Assembly: GCA_039000515.1 (NCBI GenBank)
Contig: JBCFYV010009882.1
Coordinates: forward strand, 105,046,821-105,110,820
Source: Timema cristinae
Taxonomy: Eukaryota > Arthropoda > Insecta > Phasmatodea > Timematidae
Length of the DNA stretch: 64,000 bases
Direction of reading: 5' to 3'
Shown here: in pieces, positions 1-12,600 of the stretch
How the letters are laid out: each line of letters begins with the position of its first letter
Position numbering within the stretch: the stretch's first letter is position 1
Made by a program: the position numbers and the translations under genes
Notes under the pieces: model-generated
What the model saw: the letters and a program-made list of their open reading frames with translations, nothing else
The model's database searches: none
Told to the model about the DNA's origin: nothing

Positions 1-360
1 TCTCGAACCCCTACCTCCCCATCACCTCCACACTAGACTAAATGAGCCTGCAAGCGCGAGGTTGGCTCTCCGTTGTTTTTCACGCGGCCCTAGCTCCGCT
101 CCTTGTGGTGGCGAATGCACCCCCACCCCCCACTCTTCAGCCCTCATAACTTGACTGCCACCACTACCACCCCCGCAACCACCCCATCTAGCCCCCCCAG
201 GCTCCTCAATCGATAACCAACCCCCCTGCCCCCCTCGCTCCGAGTGGAAGCTACACAGCCGAGAGATGACCAATGGCCGCCATCTTTACAGTGACAAACA
301 TTAGCTGGACGCTGACAGTTTCTTCCGAAGGAAAGTGAAATTTTTGTTTTCTCCATCTCC
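1..360. promoter_or_regulatory. GC-rich, CpG-containing block with YY1-like site (possible promoter)
   Basis: The first 360 bases are much richer in C, G and CpG than the AT-rich sequence that follows. At about 275-287 the minus strand reads AAAGATGGCGGCC, a very good match to the YY1/Pho consensus (AANATGGCGGC), directly beside a CCAAT box read on the plus strand. Such sites are typical of housekeeping promoters just downstream of the start site. No exon with a clear coding frame or splice site is visible, so the direction of transcription is not decided and the gene may lie to the left of the window. Confidence 0.35.
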
Positions 361-599
361 TTTTTTTTCTCCGCCTATTCTCTCTTTTCCACTCAGTCAT
401 CCTCTTTCATTTACCCTTCTTTATCTTTTTTTCCCCCCTATCCTGGCTTCTGTTTTGGGTTGGTAGACTCGATTGTTTGCAAGTCTGTAAGGTTGGTATC
501 TCATTCTCAGAGACACAGGGATCTTATCCCTCTAGAGTCGCTTTGTAATGTTTTAATAAACAAGAACTGGGACGGCTTTGACATCAGATCGTGGAATAG

Positions 600-1040
600 G
601 ATATATTATTAATATATTGTTAATAAGGAGGAGGGGGGGGGGGTAATTCTAGTCAAGGACAGAATTTACTAGGTTTTTGTCCAAAATAAAAGATGATCGC
701 TCCATTAGATTTGTTTAGCTTAATTTTTCACCCTTGGTAATACCGACAGTTGTTGAATATGTCATTAGGGCCTACTCATTAGCATGGTGAACTTTAAACA
801 GACATTTTGTAAATGTATAGAAAAAGTTTTTGATCAAATTCCACCCGCTAATGATATATTCAACCACTGTTGAGATCAACACTAACCTAAACAAATCCAC
901 AGAAGCAATATGATGTTTGTTTAGGCCACAAATATACATACATACATAAACTTGTAAAATATTGGTCTTAACTAATGTTTTCTCCCCCTCTTAATAATAA
1001 GTACTTTGAAAAATCAACACAAAAAAAGGGGGGGGAGGAG
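600..1040. mobile_element. Diverged foldback (MITE-like) element
   Basis: An imperfect inverted repeat is centred near 810: CGACAGTTGTTGAATATGTC at about 750 pairs with the reverse complement of the sequence near 855-885. The same core motif occurs in the well-preserved foldback element at 28671-29076, so this is probably an old copy of that family. The outer arms (purine tracts next to TTAATAA on the left, CCCCCTCTTAATAA on the right) are only loosely conserved. No coding capacity is seen. Confidence 0.5.
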
Positions 1041-1394
1041 TATCTAAGACGCATTCTAAGAGCTCTGATTTTTCGTTAGATCTAGGATATTTTTGTATTT
1101 CATATCATAAAGATACTACTAAGAACAGAGCCCTTAAGAGACGCTCCGATCCTTGTCATTCACTTAGCGTGAGGTCAGGGAAAATAACTAATCTAAAATG
1201 TAGACCTTGGTATTACTATCAAAACATTTGTGCTTGATTAATCACTAAAAATGACCATCTGGTTTGTTTGTTGGCTTGCTCTACTCACCTACAAAGTAGT
1301 AATTATTTATTGTTTATACAGTTTTTGATTAAAAAAACACTTGATAAAGTGCTATCCTAGTATAGATTTCAGAAAACTATTGGGAAAGTTAGTT

Positions 1395-2640
1395 AGAAAA
1401 TTTGGAGTGTTAGAAAACAGGGGCTTAGGAAGATATTGGGTCCAAAAATGTATGAAGATAGTGGAGAGAGGAGAAGGCTACACAATGACGAGCTACAAAC
1501 CCTGTACTCATCACCAGACATTGTTAGGGTAGTAAAATCTCTCAAGTTAGGGTGGGTAGGACATGCAGCGTGAATGGGAGTATCTAGAACCTCGTTCAAG
1601 TTGTTGAATGGCAAACCCAATGGGAAAACACCACTGGGAAGACCCAGACGGAGATGGGAGGATAACATTAGGATGGACCTGAGAGAAATAGGACTAGTTC
1701 AAGATAGGGATATGGTGTAATGAGGTGGACTGGATAGAACTAGCTCAATATAGGGATTGGGTGTAATGAGGTGGACTGGATAGAACTAGCTCAATATAGG
1801 GATTGGGTGTAATGAGGTGGACTGGATAGAACTAGCTCAAGATAGAGATATGGTGTAATGAGGTGGACTGGGTAGAACTAGCTCAATATAGGGATTGGGT
1901 GTAATGAGGTGGACTGGATAGAACTAGCTCAATATAGGGATTGGGTGTAATGAGGTGGACTGGATAGAACTAGCTCAAGATAGAGATATGGTGTAATGAG
2001 GTGGACTGGGTAGAACTAGCTCAATATAGGGATTGGGTGTAATGAGGTGGACTGGATAGAACTAGCTCAATATAGGGATTGGGTGTAATGAGGTGGACTG
2101 GATAGAACTAGCTCAAGATAGAGATATGGTGTAATGAGGTGGACTGGGTAGAACTAGCTCAATATAGGGATTGGGTGTAATGAGGTGGACTGGATAGAAC
2201 TAGCTCAAGATAGGTATAGGGTGTAATGAGGTGGACTGGATAGAACTAGCTCAAGATAGAGATATGGTGTAATGAGGTGGACTGGGTAGAACTAGCTCAA
2301 GATAGGGATAGGGTGTAATGAGATGGACTGGATAGAACTATTTCAAGATAGGGATATGGTGCAATGAGGTGGACTGGATAGAAGTAGCTCAATATAGGGA
2401 TAGGGTGTAATGAGGTGGACTAGATAGAACTAACTCAAGATAGAGATAGGGTGTAATGAGGTGGACTGGGTAGAACTAGCTCAAGATAGGGATATGGTGC
2501 AATGAGGTGGACTGGATAGAAGTAGCTCAATATAGGGATAGGGTGTAATGAGGTGGACTGGATAGAACTATTTCAAGATAGGGATAGGTGGCGTACTTTT
2601 GTGAGTGCGGTAATTAACTTTCAATTTCCTAATGCATTAG
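1395..2640 (+). mobile_element. LINE 3' fragment (reverse transcriptase C-terminus) split by a 46-bp minisatellite
   Basis: From about 1428 the plus strand reads RKILGPKMYED, then DELQTLYSSPDIVRVVK and LLNGKPNGKTPLGRPRRR, with one stop in the GHAA-MG segment. This order is the usual C-terminal tail of insect LINE proteins annotated as endonuclease-reverse transcriptase. The tail continues as MDLREIG, then enters the 46-bp array, and leaves it at about 2575 as QDRDRWRTFVSAVINFQF, the expected end of the protein. The LINE is 5'-truncated (no endonuclease or polymerase motifs here) and dead. Related 3' ends lie at about 25.2, 27.7 and 46.1 kb, and a fragment with the catalytic FADDIA box at 56.4-57.1 kb. 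Confidence 0.75.
1690..2590 (+). repeat. 46-bp minisatellite inside the LINE coding tail
   Basis: About 20 tandem copies of a 46-bp unit beginning GTGTAATGAGGTGGACTGG. Each unit spells the LINE residues CNEVDWIELAQ-RD. Because 46 is not a multiple of three, every unit shifts the frame and ends in a stop (GTG TAA), so the array cannot be translated through. Variants such as AATATAGGGATTGG and AAGATAGAGATATGG alternate in blocks, which suggests duplication of groups of units. Confidence 0.95.
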
Positions 2641-3560
2641 AGTACGTAAGTAAGTATTGGTGAAGTATTCATCAATTAAAATTGTTGAATAATAGTAATA
2701 ACAACAATATTCGTTTAAAATAATAAGTGCACACCCATTTCGGTGGTCGAATGGGCTAAGGCTGAGGGGGGAGGGGGGTGCAACCCTGTCGAAAATTGCC
2801 ACAAGTGGAGAACTGGCCATAAAACTGTGGAAAATTTGAGTTTACCAGCTTCCACAGCAAAATAAACTTTTTACTGACGCTGTGTGCTAGCCGTTACTTG
2901 ATATTTCGTGCATTTCATTGGAAATATATTAGATTTTGGTCTACTCTAAGTAAAATAAACAAAAAACCTTTACCAAAAATTTGGATCAAATTTATTTAAT
3001 TTCAATTCTTGCCTGATTCATTCTCCTTTGATATTACAAATTTAAGAAAATAAATGTCCTCCCCTGTGTATTTGGGCAAACTCAGGCTTTAAGATGGTAT
3101 ATTTCCTACTTGCATTCTGGAACCCTTGAACATTCACCAGAATTCTTCAGTCACAGATGTGTGTAAATTTATTCTGACTGACAACGATCTCCCAACTTTG
3201 AACTCAGGCATTTAGAAATTATTCTCCCCATTTTGGATCCACGAGGGTATGAATACACGTTATCTACGTTGGGATTCATAAATTCAAAGTACACATCTAA
3301 AATTTTAGATGTCAATTTGGAGTTTAAATATTCAACAAATGTTTCTACAACTTTTCAAACAAAAGAATTGTCAAATTTCTCATAAAATTGTCTTGTATTC
3401 TCTATCGGAACAATTTCATCACTAACATCTGAAGCAGTTGCTTGTTCAAACCGTGTGTGTGTTGTTTTAAATGTTCCCGTGAACGAGTTAATCTCACAAT
3501 TTTTACATGTTGTGGCTAATTTCACTTCTGATTCGTCACACCTGTGGCTACATTGGAACA
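2640..3560. other. No gene recognised
   Basis: AT-rich DNA with only short chance reading frames. I see no splice-flanked exon, RNA gene or recognisable repeat here. Confidence 0.5.
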
Positions 3561-3562
3561 TA

Positions 3563-3690
3563 TGTTGCCCACATATGGTCTAACGCGTCACTCTCACAAT
3601 ATACTGGAATGCTGATGACGGGAACTCGGGGTTACAATCCTGGTTAGTTGCGTACAAATGCGGGTGCACTCCCTCTAGATTCAACCTACC
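3563..3690 (+). mobile_element. Diverged SINE-D head
   Basis: CACATATGGTCTAACGCG, followed by a box-B-like GGTTACAATCC and then ATGCGGGTGCACTCCCTC, follows the order of the SINE-D family (tRNA-like head, then the body with the conserved GCAAATGCGGGTACACTTCC). The 3' tail is not recognisable. Confidence 0.5.
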
Positions 3691-4256
3691 CTGTCAAAGA
3701 CCACATACCGACTAATCACTAAAATCCACACCGGTTAGTCGAATGTTTAAACCGATTACTTTCCGAAACAATTATTATCACGCGAACTAAAGCACCAATC
3801 TAGGATAATTTGGTATGAAGGTCAAGGTTCGATTCACGGCCAGGGTTTAGAGAGTGATTCTTCACTATCCATCCACCCATACTAATGCACACAAGTCCAC
3901 CCCAGTTGTATAAATATGAAGTAATTTGTCTATTTAAAACGTAAAGTGATTCCTTTGAACAATGATTTCCGAATTTTTATACAAATGATTTTCACATACA
4001 AATAAATAAATTAAAACTCACACAGCGAGGATATGCCTAAATATTTAAAATTTCAAAAATATTTAAAGGGTAAGAAGCAATTTCAGAAAACAACAACTTA
4101 TTTCGACAGCAATTCCTTGATTGCTACCAAATCGATTTTAATTTTCTTTTTTAAATAAATGAATTTACTTGCAGTAAATCACATCAAAGATTACACAATT
4201 TTCAATGGCGAAGCCGCGATGTATACATAATTGATGATAGTTGAAAGTTACTGAAA

Positions 4257-4456
4257 CAGTGGTGAGAAAGTTGACTTGGACACGTGAGAAAGTTGACTTG
4301 GACACGTGAGAAAGTTGACTTGGACACGTGAGAAAGTTGACTTGGACACGTGAGAAAGTTGACTTGGACACGGGAGAAAGTTGACTTGGACACGGGAGAA
4401 AGTTGACTTGGACACGGGAGAAAGTTGACTTGGATACGGGAGAAAGTTGACTTAGG
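4257..4456 (+). repeat. 22-bp minisatellite
   Basis: About nine copies of a 22-bp unit, GAGAAAGTTGACTTGGACAC plus a variable GT/GG. The first copies end CACGT and the later ones CACGG, so the array grew from two unit types. A 144-codon frame on the minus strand runs across it but only reflects the repeat and is not a gene. Confidence 0.95.
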
Positions 4457-4489
4457 GGATATTTCGTCTGAGTAAGACTCATTATTATT

Positions 4490-4625
4490 ATTATTATTAT
4501 TTTGTATGCACCACGTCCTACGACCCTCCTGTCTATCTGCATATTTATACTAATGCTGTAGGGATGATGAGGGTATAATCTAGAGGAAGTGTACCACATT
4601 CACGTGAAAGGTGGGAAGCTATTTA
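4490..4625 (-). mobile_element. Diverged shared-tail SINE relic
   Basis: A TTATTATTA run is followed by GCACCACGTCCTACGACC, then TACTAATGCTGTAGGGATG and GAGGAAGTGTACC. This is the order seen on the minus strand of the SINE-C/D family (tail, then body). The tRNA-like head is missing. Confidence 0.55.
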
Positions 4626-4801
4626 TGAAAAAACAAATTCACTCCACCTTTCTGGGATTAGAGCTCCGACCTCTCCATCACCAGCAAACCAAACTAGATA
4701 ATCTAGGGGTTCCGGGTTCGATTCACGACTAATACCTCACGTATTTTTTCCGAAAGGGCAATTACCCCAATGGTCACCAGGATTTGGTTAATTAGGCTCA
4801 A

Positions 4802-5015
4802 CTCGGTCCCGGCACAGATTTATCTGATTTCCAAACCCTTCCTACACCTCTGACAAGACATCTTGTGAATGTGGGGAATACCAGGCCTCCACCGTGGTTC
4901 GGATTCCACGTTAAACTGTAGGTCCTTCATTTCATCTCACAATCACCCTACCATTACACATTAGCGTAAGTGCGTATAACCCGAACGGGTAGTAAGACGC
5001 GGTGCTAATAATAAT
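4802..5015 (+). mobile_element. SINE-A copy, 5'-truncated, with 12-bp target duplication
   Basis: It begins within the tRNA-like head (CTCGGTCCCGGCACAGATTT) and ends in the family tail ACCCGAACGGGTAGTAAGAC followed by GCGGTGCTAATAATAATA. It is flanked by AATTAGGCTCAA at 4790-4801 and again at 5016-5027, a 12-bp target-site duplication that restores the SINE-B sequence when removed. The 5' truncation and variable-length duplication are the marks of LINE-type target-primed reverse transcription. Confidence 0.92.
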
Positions 5016-5048
5016 AATTAGGCTCAAGTTATAGGTTTATTTTTTCTC

Positions 5049-5310
5049 ACGCCCTCATACTCACTATCACCCTCATACTCACTATCTCCCTCATACTCAC
5101 TATCACCCTCATACTCACTATCACCCTCATACTCACTATCACCCTCATACTCACTATCTCCCTCATACTCACTATCACCCTCATACTCACTATCACCCTC
5201 ATACTCACTATCACCCTCATACTCACTATCACCCTCATACTCACTATCTCCCTCATACTCACTATCACCCTCATACTCACTATCACCCTCATACTCACCA
5301 TCACCTCATC
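5049..5310 (+). repeat. 18-bp minisatellite within SINE-B
   Basis: About 14 copies of CCTCATACTCACTATCAC with scattered CTCC variants. Eighteen is a multiple of three, so long repetitive frames appear (VSMRVI repeated), but they are by-products of the array. Confidence 0.95.
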
Positions 5311-5455
5311 TCACCAGGACATGTAAATATCCTCCACAGAAAGGATGTACTATTAGTACATTAGTACGTCCCCTGGACAACGGTAAATTAGTACTGGATA
5401 ATATTTACACTACTGGGCTACCAGGGATGTATACCAGACGCGCAATATTATAATA

Positions 5456-8400
5456 TCTGGATGTACAAAAATAAAAATAAAGCATTTATGTTACCAGCAT
5501 TAAGAGTGGTTTTCAGCCTGCGGTTTCCCTATCCTCTGCTCGGACCAATTTGCTAAAACTAGACACACCCATAATTTCGTGGGACATCATTTTAAACTTT
5601 TATTTATAACTTTAGAATGGTTATCAAAACATGTGCATTGTAGCATTTTTTAAATAATAGTACAAGCTCTAAATAAAATGTGATTACATTTTTTCTCGCA
5701 AATTTGACTATTTGACTAATTAAATGCGAAATATGATCAATTCTGTTTATTTTGTTGTCAATTAACGATAGCAACATGCCAATATCAAAATAAGTTCCCC
5801 CAGTCTAGTAAACTTATTTCTCTCAGCCAAATAAAATTTCTTCAAAGGTATTCTTAAATCGAAAATTATGTCGACCATATTGTAACCAAACAATAATATT
5901 TAATGGTACAGAATGAGAAAAACCATTTTCAAGCAAATAAAATTGTATCTTTCTAACCTCTTATATTTTGGTGGTTTTTTTATACACCTATTGAAGCCAT
6001 ATTGTTTCTATTTGTTGCACTATACCACTCAAATAAGAGTTGATTTGTTTCCATTTTTAACCAAAAATAAATATTGTATTTATTGACTTTTTATGAGGAA
6101 ATTCAAATTTTTGTTTAACGAAATCAAATCGTTTTGTTTACCATAAATGTGAATAAAGTAAATACTGTCAAGCTGATTTGAAATGTCTCAAGGTGATAAC
6201 AGCCATCATAGCTAGCACAGAATAAAAATAAATAGAGTCAGAAATGAACAAGTATACTTTTAGGGAGTTGATCGTTCCGAATGGAAAAGTGACGTTGCTG
6301 TGTAGTGTTTAGCACGTGGCCTATATGGGCTGTTGAACGGGGCAGGAGCCTAAAGAAGAGAAAGATGAAATAAGAGGGTGTGTTGGGCAGGGGTCCGTGT
6401 AGATGTAAACGGGGGAGGGAGGGACAGCAAAGAAAGAAGAAAACCAGAAAAGAGAAAGTGGTGATGGACGTGACAGACGAGATATCTGGGCGAAAAACGA
6501 GCGCTTTTGAATACTAGCCCAACTAAAACTTGTCGTTGTTTGATCGTGTTTGATTTGGTATACAAATATGGCGACCACATATCTAGGCTTACCAACTAAA
6601 ATGTGTCATTGAACATTTTTGTTATTTGATTTGGTTTTACTCGGCCTAGAAACAACTTTGGCAACCGCATTTACAGAATTACCAACTTAAAACTAATAAT
6701 TATAGCTTGTGACTTACACATGGTGACCACATTTTCACTTGTCATAAGTAGCACTTTTGTGTAATTTCAACAAATATTTTTATTTTTAGGACAAATAATA
6801 AAGAAAAAATTAATTAAATTTTGCTCTAAGTAACTATTAGTCCATCCTATAATAGGATATAATCAAAAACTTTATACAAGTTATCTTTTGAATTTTACTC
6901 AAAGTGGGATAACATTTGTCTTTGAACTGCCAGTATACGACTAATGGCTGCATCATTTACTGATAATAAATCCTGGCAATGGAGCATTCACAATTATATA
7001 TAAATAAACCAATTACATCAAGGACCTCCCCCCCCCCTTATTTTCCAAATAATTTAAAATGTGTAATGTCGTTTGTGCTACGCTTGTGCTCAAATGTGTT
7101 TGAAATTCTGTGTTTGTGCTATTTAATTTACTCAAATTATAACGAATTTAATGTGCCGTGCCACATTTTTTCAAACATCCTATCTTATTTTTGATTACGG
7201 CATTTGTTTGTGCTTCGTTTGTTCCCATATGTGCCCCAAGTTCAGATTTTGTGCCCCTGAATTTCGAACACAAATTAGCACAAATGTAGCATAAACGGCT
7301 ACGTGGTTTCTTTTTATATTATTGTAAATGATCTAGTGCCAGAGTTGGTTATCAGCAAATGATGCATTTTTTGGTCGCATACTTGCAGATCAAAGACAAA
7401 GCTCCCAGTCTGTGTACTTTTATCAAATTCAACAGGGAAAGTTTTCCATTTAAAGGTGAGATTCAAACTGCCTGGAAAAAAGTATTAGGAGTTATCCTAT
7501 AAAATATCAAAACATGAGTTTTATTTAATGTTCTATAACAACAATAATAGTCTTTGAATCAAAATTTTTGCCATTAGAAAAATTGGTACCAAAGTAAAAA
7601 ATCCAGCAATAATAGACACTAACGTAAATTTCACCAGAGAAATTTGTTTTATAAGTTAAGCTATTTTATTTTTCAAAAGTATTTACATAGTGTTTCTTTA
7701 ATTTATACCTTAAGCTTTGGAGTAGCTTTATAAAAATGTGTAATGCTTAAGCTGCAAACAAATCACTTCATCATCTGAAAGTGAACACGCGCAAAAGCTT
7801 CAATGCACTAGAAAGGGAGCTAATCAATGACGTGGTGAAGCTGAATTAACTAATTTGTGTTCACGCAAACACCAAAAAGCAATGTAATCTTCAAAATGTT
7901 ATATTTAGTGCAACCTAATGATTGGGTATTCTTTAGATTCCAAGATGGATCCGTCACTTGAGTTACAATTTTGTGGAGCAACAATAATTTGTTTAAAGGA
8001 TATGAAAGATAAATATTACATGGATACTCATTATAATAAACATTTTATATATTATTTGAATATGATTTGAACTAGCCAATTCTAATATAATTCTTTTCAT
8101 TCACTCAATCAACCAGATGCAAATACTCATGCTCAATATATGACACACATAAATGCAACCTTCAACTATTCCTACAACTAAGCTATACAAAATATTAAAG
8201 GCACACACATATGCTATATCAATAAAAACCGCTAATAATTATAGTAGTTAAATATTTAAAAGTTTTTTTTTTGTACTTTGGTGATCAGGAACTTTTTTTT
8301 GATTGGTTCTCTTTAACTAAATTGGCTCGGGTTAGAGTTTATATTAATTGCATCAGTAAGAACTAGAGAGGCATGTTCATATTTATATATAAAAAAAGTG

Positions 8401-8700
8401 TGCATCCATGCATTAATAACAACATAATCTCTTAGATCCCATTTTTATTTTTGTTTATATTAAAAAGCGATTTTTTTGTTAAATGGACGAAACCATTTAA
8501 ATCACGAAACCTCACTAATACTACTATCCACGTGCTGTGACACACCAACCCAAGCTAAACTAGTATAATACACACTTGATCAACACTCGAGGTACTTACA
8601 TATTACTAAATAGAGCAATGGAAATATCAAGTCAAACTTAGCTATTACAATTAATACAATTATAGTTTCATCCTTCATTCTATCTCTACAATTCCCTAAA
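5456..8700. other. AT-rich interval without a recognised gene
   Basis: Long AT-rich stretch with short chance frames only. A more GC-rich patch at about 6240-6560 contains an AGGAGCC block and a purine-rich tract, but no splice-flanked frame or known motif. Nothing here supports a gene. Confidence 0.5.
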
Positions 8701-8717
8701 TATTAAATTCTTCCTGA

Positions 8718-8828
8718 ATGTATTCCGAGCCGCAGCGAAGGAACAGGGAAGGCCCCAAGAAACAACGTTGGCCAGAAACAACCAGAACCCCCTGTCCTGC
8801 TCGACTCAATATTTTGATTGACAATGAG
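8718..8828 (+). other. Possible small exon or pseudo-exon
   Basis: A local rise in GC content carries an open frame with RRNREGPKKQRWPETTRT, ending at AATGAG followed by GTAATT, a plausible 5' splice site. I do not recognise the protein. The frame is short, the upstream acceptor is weak and no second exon can be joined with confidence, so this may be chance or the remnant of a retrocopy. Confidence 0.2.
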
Positions 8829-9617
8829 GTAATTAATGATAGTGTTAGAATATATTGCAATAACATTTCAAAAATAAGGAAAAATAAGTGTTTCAACTAC
8901 TCACATTGATGTCGAAAAGACTTCAACTATATACTTTGGTGCCAGGCATCAGTTTCAGTGTGCTCAACAAAACAAACCTTCAGGACTCGAGATCAATATT
9001 ACAACAGTGGGTTGATAGTTGACGTCCTCTTCAACCTTCAGGGGCAATTTTTGAGGACACTGGGCTTCTTCTGTAAAGTAGTGGCGTTGTTATATGAGTA
9101 TGCTTCTTTTCTTGTAAAGGACGTTGAGTTTTACTCTTGGAAGGGTAGATTGAAATACAGTTGGAGAAACTTACAGATGAATAATAGAAATATACTAACA
9201 CTGCTGTAAGATTTTAAATACCCGATTGAGAGATGTTTTGTGATTTGTTTTGAGCAAACTACGCGCTGATAACACAATGGTTGCTGTCCCAGGGTACAAA
9301 GGCGCGGTAGGAACTTCAATAACATCACCTAATATTTTTTGACATTATAACAACATGTTGTCCTTTGTACTCTGGGAACTACGAACGAACTACTTGACTC
9401 AGTCTTCTTCGTACTTAGATTTTTAAAAATAAGTTCTGTGTTTATGCATGGAACTCTTATGAAAATATCAACTCATTAAACAAACACAACACACATGTAC
9501 ACACACGATGAAATTAAATCACAGGTGTAGCTTTCATCGCCAATAACACAAAGTTTTCCTTAGACTATGAGTGTCGCACAAAGATTGTGCTACATTTCCA
9601 ATCGTTCACAACGCACA

Positions 9618-12600
9618 CTAAGCAGGTGTGAGCATGAATGATACAGTCGAGGGCTCAGACATCTTCTCCCTGACCGGCAGGAACACGAGTGAAGGAACAA
9701 ATTTTCGGTCAGGTTCTTCTAACAAGAAAGGTTGCATGACAAACCCTTCTACAGAAGGAGGCTGGGTTTGAGGGACGGCGTATGAGGCAGGGATCTTTGA
9801 TTTCTTAACTGCATCTTCAAGTTTTTTCTTAACTTCTTCAATAACGCTGTTGTTTTCCACACAACGCTCTGAATCACCTTCCAGCTGAATCTCGTGATGG
9901 GAAATTTCAGCCTTGTGCTCCTTTCTGATATGCTTTTTTAATATTACCATGTGAATAGAGGAAAATTTGCACTGATTACATTTGTAAAGTTTGCTTGGGG
10001 CTACCATAACACTTGCAGTGTCAGAGGAAGGTGATGTTGATGATACACTAGCACCATTTATTCCATGTTTACTACTAACATGAGCCGCACATGATTCGCG
10101 TGATTTAAAGCGTTGAAAACACTTAGAACAGCGAAATTTTGATCGTCCTGAGCTACTGCTACCCATATTTTCTTGTGTTATAGTCAAGTCACTTTCAGTT
10201 CTCTGATCCTTGGTATTATCACTCTCTTCCATATTTTCAGAAGAATGTTGCAATATATTATTTTCAGAGTTCTTTAACTTTTCAAAAGACGCAGGGTAGG
10301 AAATTGATGAGGTATCAAAAAAGGGATTTAAAAGTCCAGAGAACTGATGTGTTAAAATATGATGCTGAAACAAATCAGGCTTATTAAAGGTCTGAGGACA
10401 AACTGGACACTGGAATGGTTTTGTGGGGTCTGGAAGTACTTGTGAAACTAAACCTGTATGCGATTTTTCATGAACAAACAAAAATGCCAGAAGGGGAGTT
10501 GAAAATGAACAATATGAACAATGATAGCTCTTAACGGACGATTCAACCGAATTAAACAAACTTGAAAGAACATTTTGAGATTCAACTTCGCTAGTTTGCT
10601 CTACGGAAGATTCCCTTTGAGTTAGTAGATATTGAGAATTTCGATCATGGGAACTCCAGTTGATTGGTATTTTTAAAGTTGGACTATTATGTATATCAGG
10701 TACGCTGTAGTTGTCCTGCATCGAAGGTAATGTTTTGGAGTGATTAGATAGTTTTGTTTGATTGCCTTGTAATTGGTAAGTTGTTTCTATCTCTTTCCAT
10801 TTGTCTACACCCAATTCTCCATGATCATTTAGTAGATGTGCTTTTAACCACTTTGTGCTACGAAATCTACGGTTACAAATTGGACAAACTTCAGTGAAAT
10901 GTGTAAAATACCTGTGACTTAGATCCCCCATCTCAGATGGTTTTAAAGCATGGTCACTATCCGATTGGGAGCTAGTAACTACAGACCCGCTTGTAACGTA
11001 TCTACTATATTGAGGTATGGATACCTCATCTGAAATTCCATGTGTGTTTTGTTTATGAACCTTTAAAAAATATTTGCTGCATAATTCTTTATTACATACA
11101 TCACAAATAACTCCACCAATTTGAGCCCCATTTTCTATTTCAATGCCATGCATTCTTTGCATGTGAGTTTTCATGAAGTACTTATTGCACAATTCTTTAT
11201 TGCATATTTCACAATAACTACTTGTTGGAGTAAGAGATACTCTTTTATCTGAAGTCGTAGGAGGAAGTGCATTCTGAGTCTTTTCTGTGGTGTCACGACA
11301 GTCTATTTCAAATTTTACTAAATCCTTTGTTAAGGAAATTGTTGTTGAAGTTGAAGTTGAAAATCCGTGAAATTCTTCAGTATGCTGTTTCAGTAAAAAC
11401 TGTGTTAAGAACTCCTTTTTACAGAGAATGCAGCTTGAAATGGAATCAGCAGTTTGGCCGGAGGATGCAAAATCGGATTTTTGCTGCATGTCGTTTGTAG
11501 CTTCATTACCCTCCTCAATCATGATTCCATGATCAGTCATCATATGAGTATGAAATGCATCATGCTTTGGGAAATCTTTGTTACAAATCGAGCATGTAGT
11601 AACTCTGCTGACATTAAGGTCATTCAATTGTAATATCATTGTTTGCAATTTTTGTAGGTCATCAGTAATGTTATCCGTAGCACAATGGCCGGCTCCATCT
11701 TCGTTATTATTTGCCTGTATAGCCTTTGAGGAATCACTGGGAACGCTAGACAGCAGCAAGTCATTAGGACCTATTTTTTCACTAGCCTGAATATTACTTA
11801 CTTCATCAACACCATTAATATGAAACACATCTTTTTCATAACGTCCTTTATGTAGGTATGCACGATGCATATGCATGAGATATGCGCTCTGAAATTTACT
11901 ACCACAAATGTCACAATCAATATCATCACTAGCATCCGACTTATTTTTTTCGCATGAATCAGAACTGTTATTACCATGGTCTCCTATGATTAAATTTAAC
12001 GGACTTGTTTGAATGTGCCTCCACGTTCCACTAAAGCCTTCACTTTGCCTCCCATCTTTACCATCCCCATCTGGAATAACAATTCCATGACGTTTCAATT
12101 TATGTGTCCTGAGAAAGTACTTATTACAATATTCTTTACGACAAATTTCACAATATGCATCGGGATTTATTACACCGATTCTTCTAAGTTGTTCTGAAGA
12201 AAACATCGCGTCATTTAGAGCTTTCTGTGATAATGTTGGAGATAATTTATTTATAGATGTTGTTGTAGAATTTTCAAATATATCACAGCCTGATTCATTT
12301 CCATCTTGTTCAAGGTCTATTTCTTGCTTCAGATGCAAAATATTGGCTTCGTTTGAAACGCTAATATCTACGGAGGTTTGGTTGGCATTAAATTTATCAA
12401 TTGAGTGTTTTTCACTTTTATAAAATTCAGCATCTGATTCCATCTCTCTCGTTTCACCAGGTTCATAAATTCCTACCTCTAAAATATTAGATCCTGTGTC
12501 GGAGCCGGCTGAAGTACTGCCTGGTTCTTCATATTCTTGTTTCTGAATATAATCTGGTAAACTTAGAAATGAAGAACCAGGTGTAGTGGTAGGGCTATCG

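Larger units (their letters stand above)
4680..5455 (+). mobile_element. SINE-B copy with internal 18-bp array, interrupted by SINE-A
   Basis: A tRNA-like segment with box B (GGGTTCGATTCACG, about 4714) is followed by a conserved body (GGGCAATTACCCCAATGGTC), the 18-bp array (5049-5310) and a conserved 3' part (CAGGACATGTAAATATCC ... AGTACGTCCCCTGGACAACG ... ACTACTGGGCTACCAGGGAT) ending near 5455. The same order appears at 39790-40235, 42742-43125 and 46196-46650. The body is split at 4801 by a SINE-A copy flanked by a target duplication, so this copy predates the SINE-A insertion. Confidence 0.8.

Noticed and set aside
4165..4599. 144-codon minus-strand frame with repeated QVNFLTCPSQL
   Set aside because: It is a reading of the 22-bp minisatellite and flanking SINE scrap; no start context, splice sites or protein family.
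5047..5304. Repetitive VSMRVI frame (also at 39833-40078)
   Set aside because: Product of the 18-bp SINE-B array, which is not conserved in length and is flanked by non-coding SINE sequence.
8958..9209. 83-codon plus-strand frame after a TTTCAG
   Set aside because: The acceptor-like site is plausible, but the product matches nothing I know, ends without a recognisable terminus and lies downstream of the zinc-finger gene on the other strand; insufficient support.
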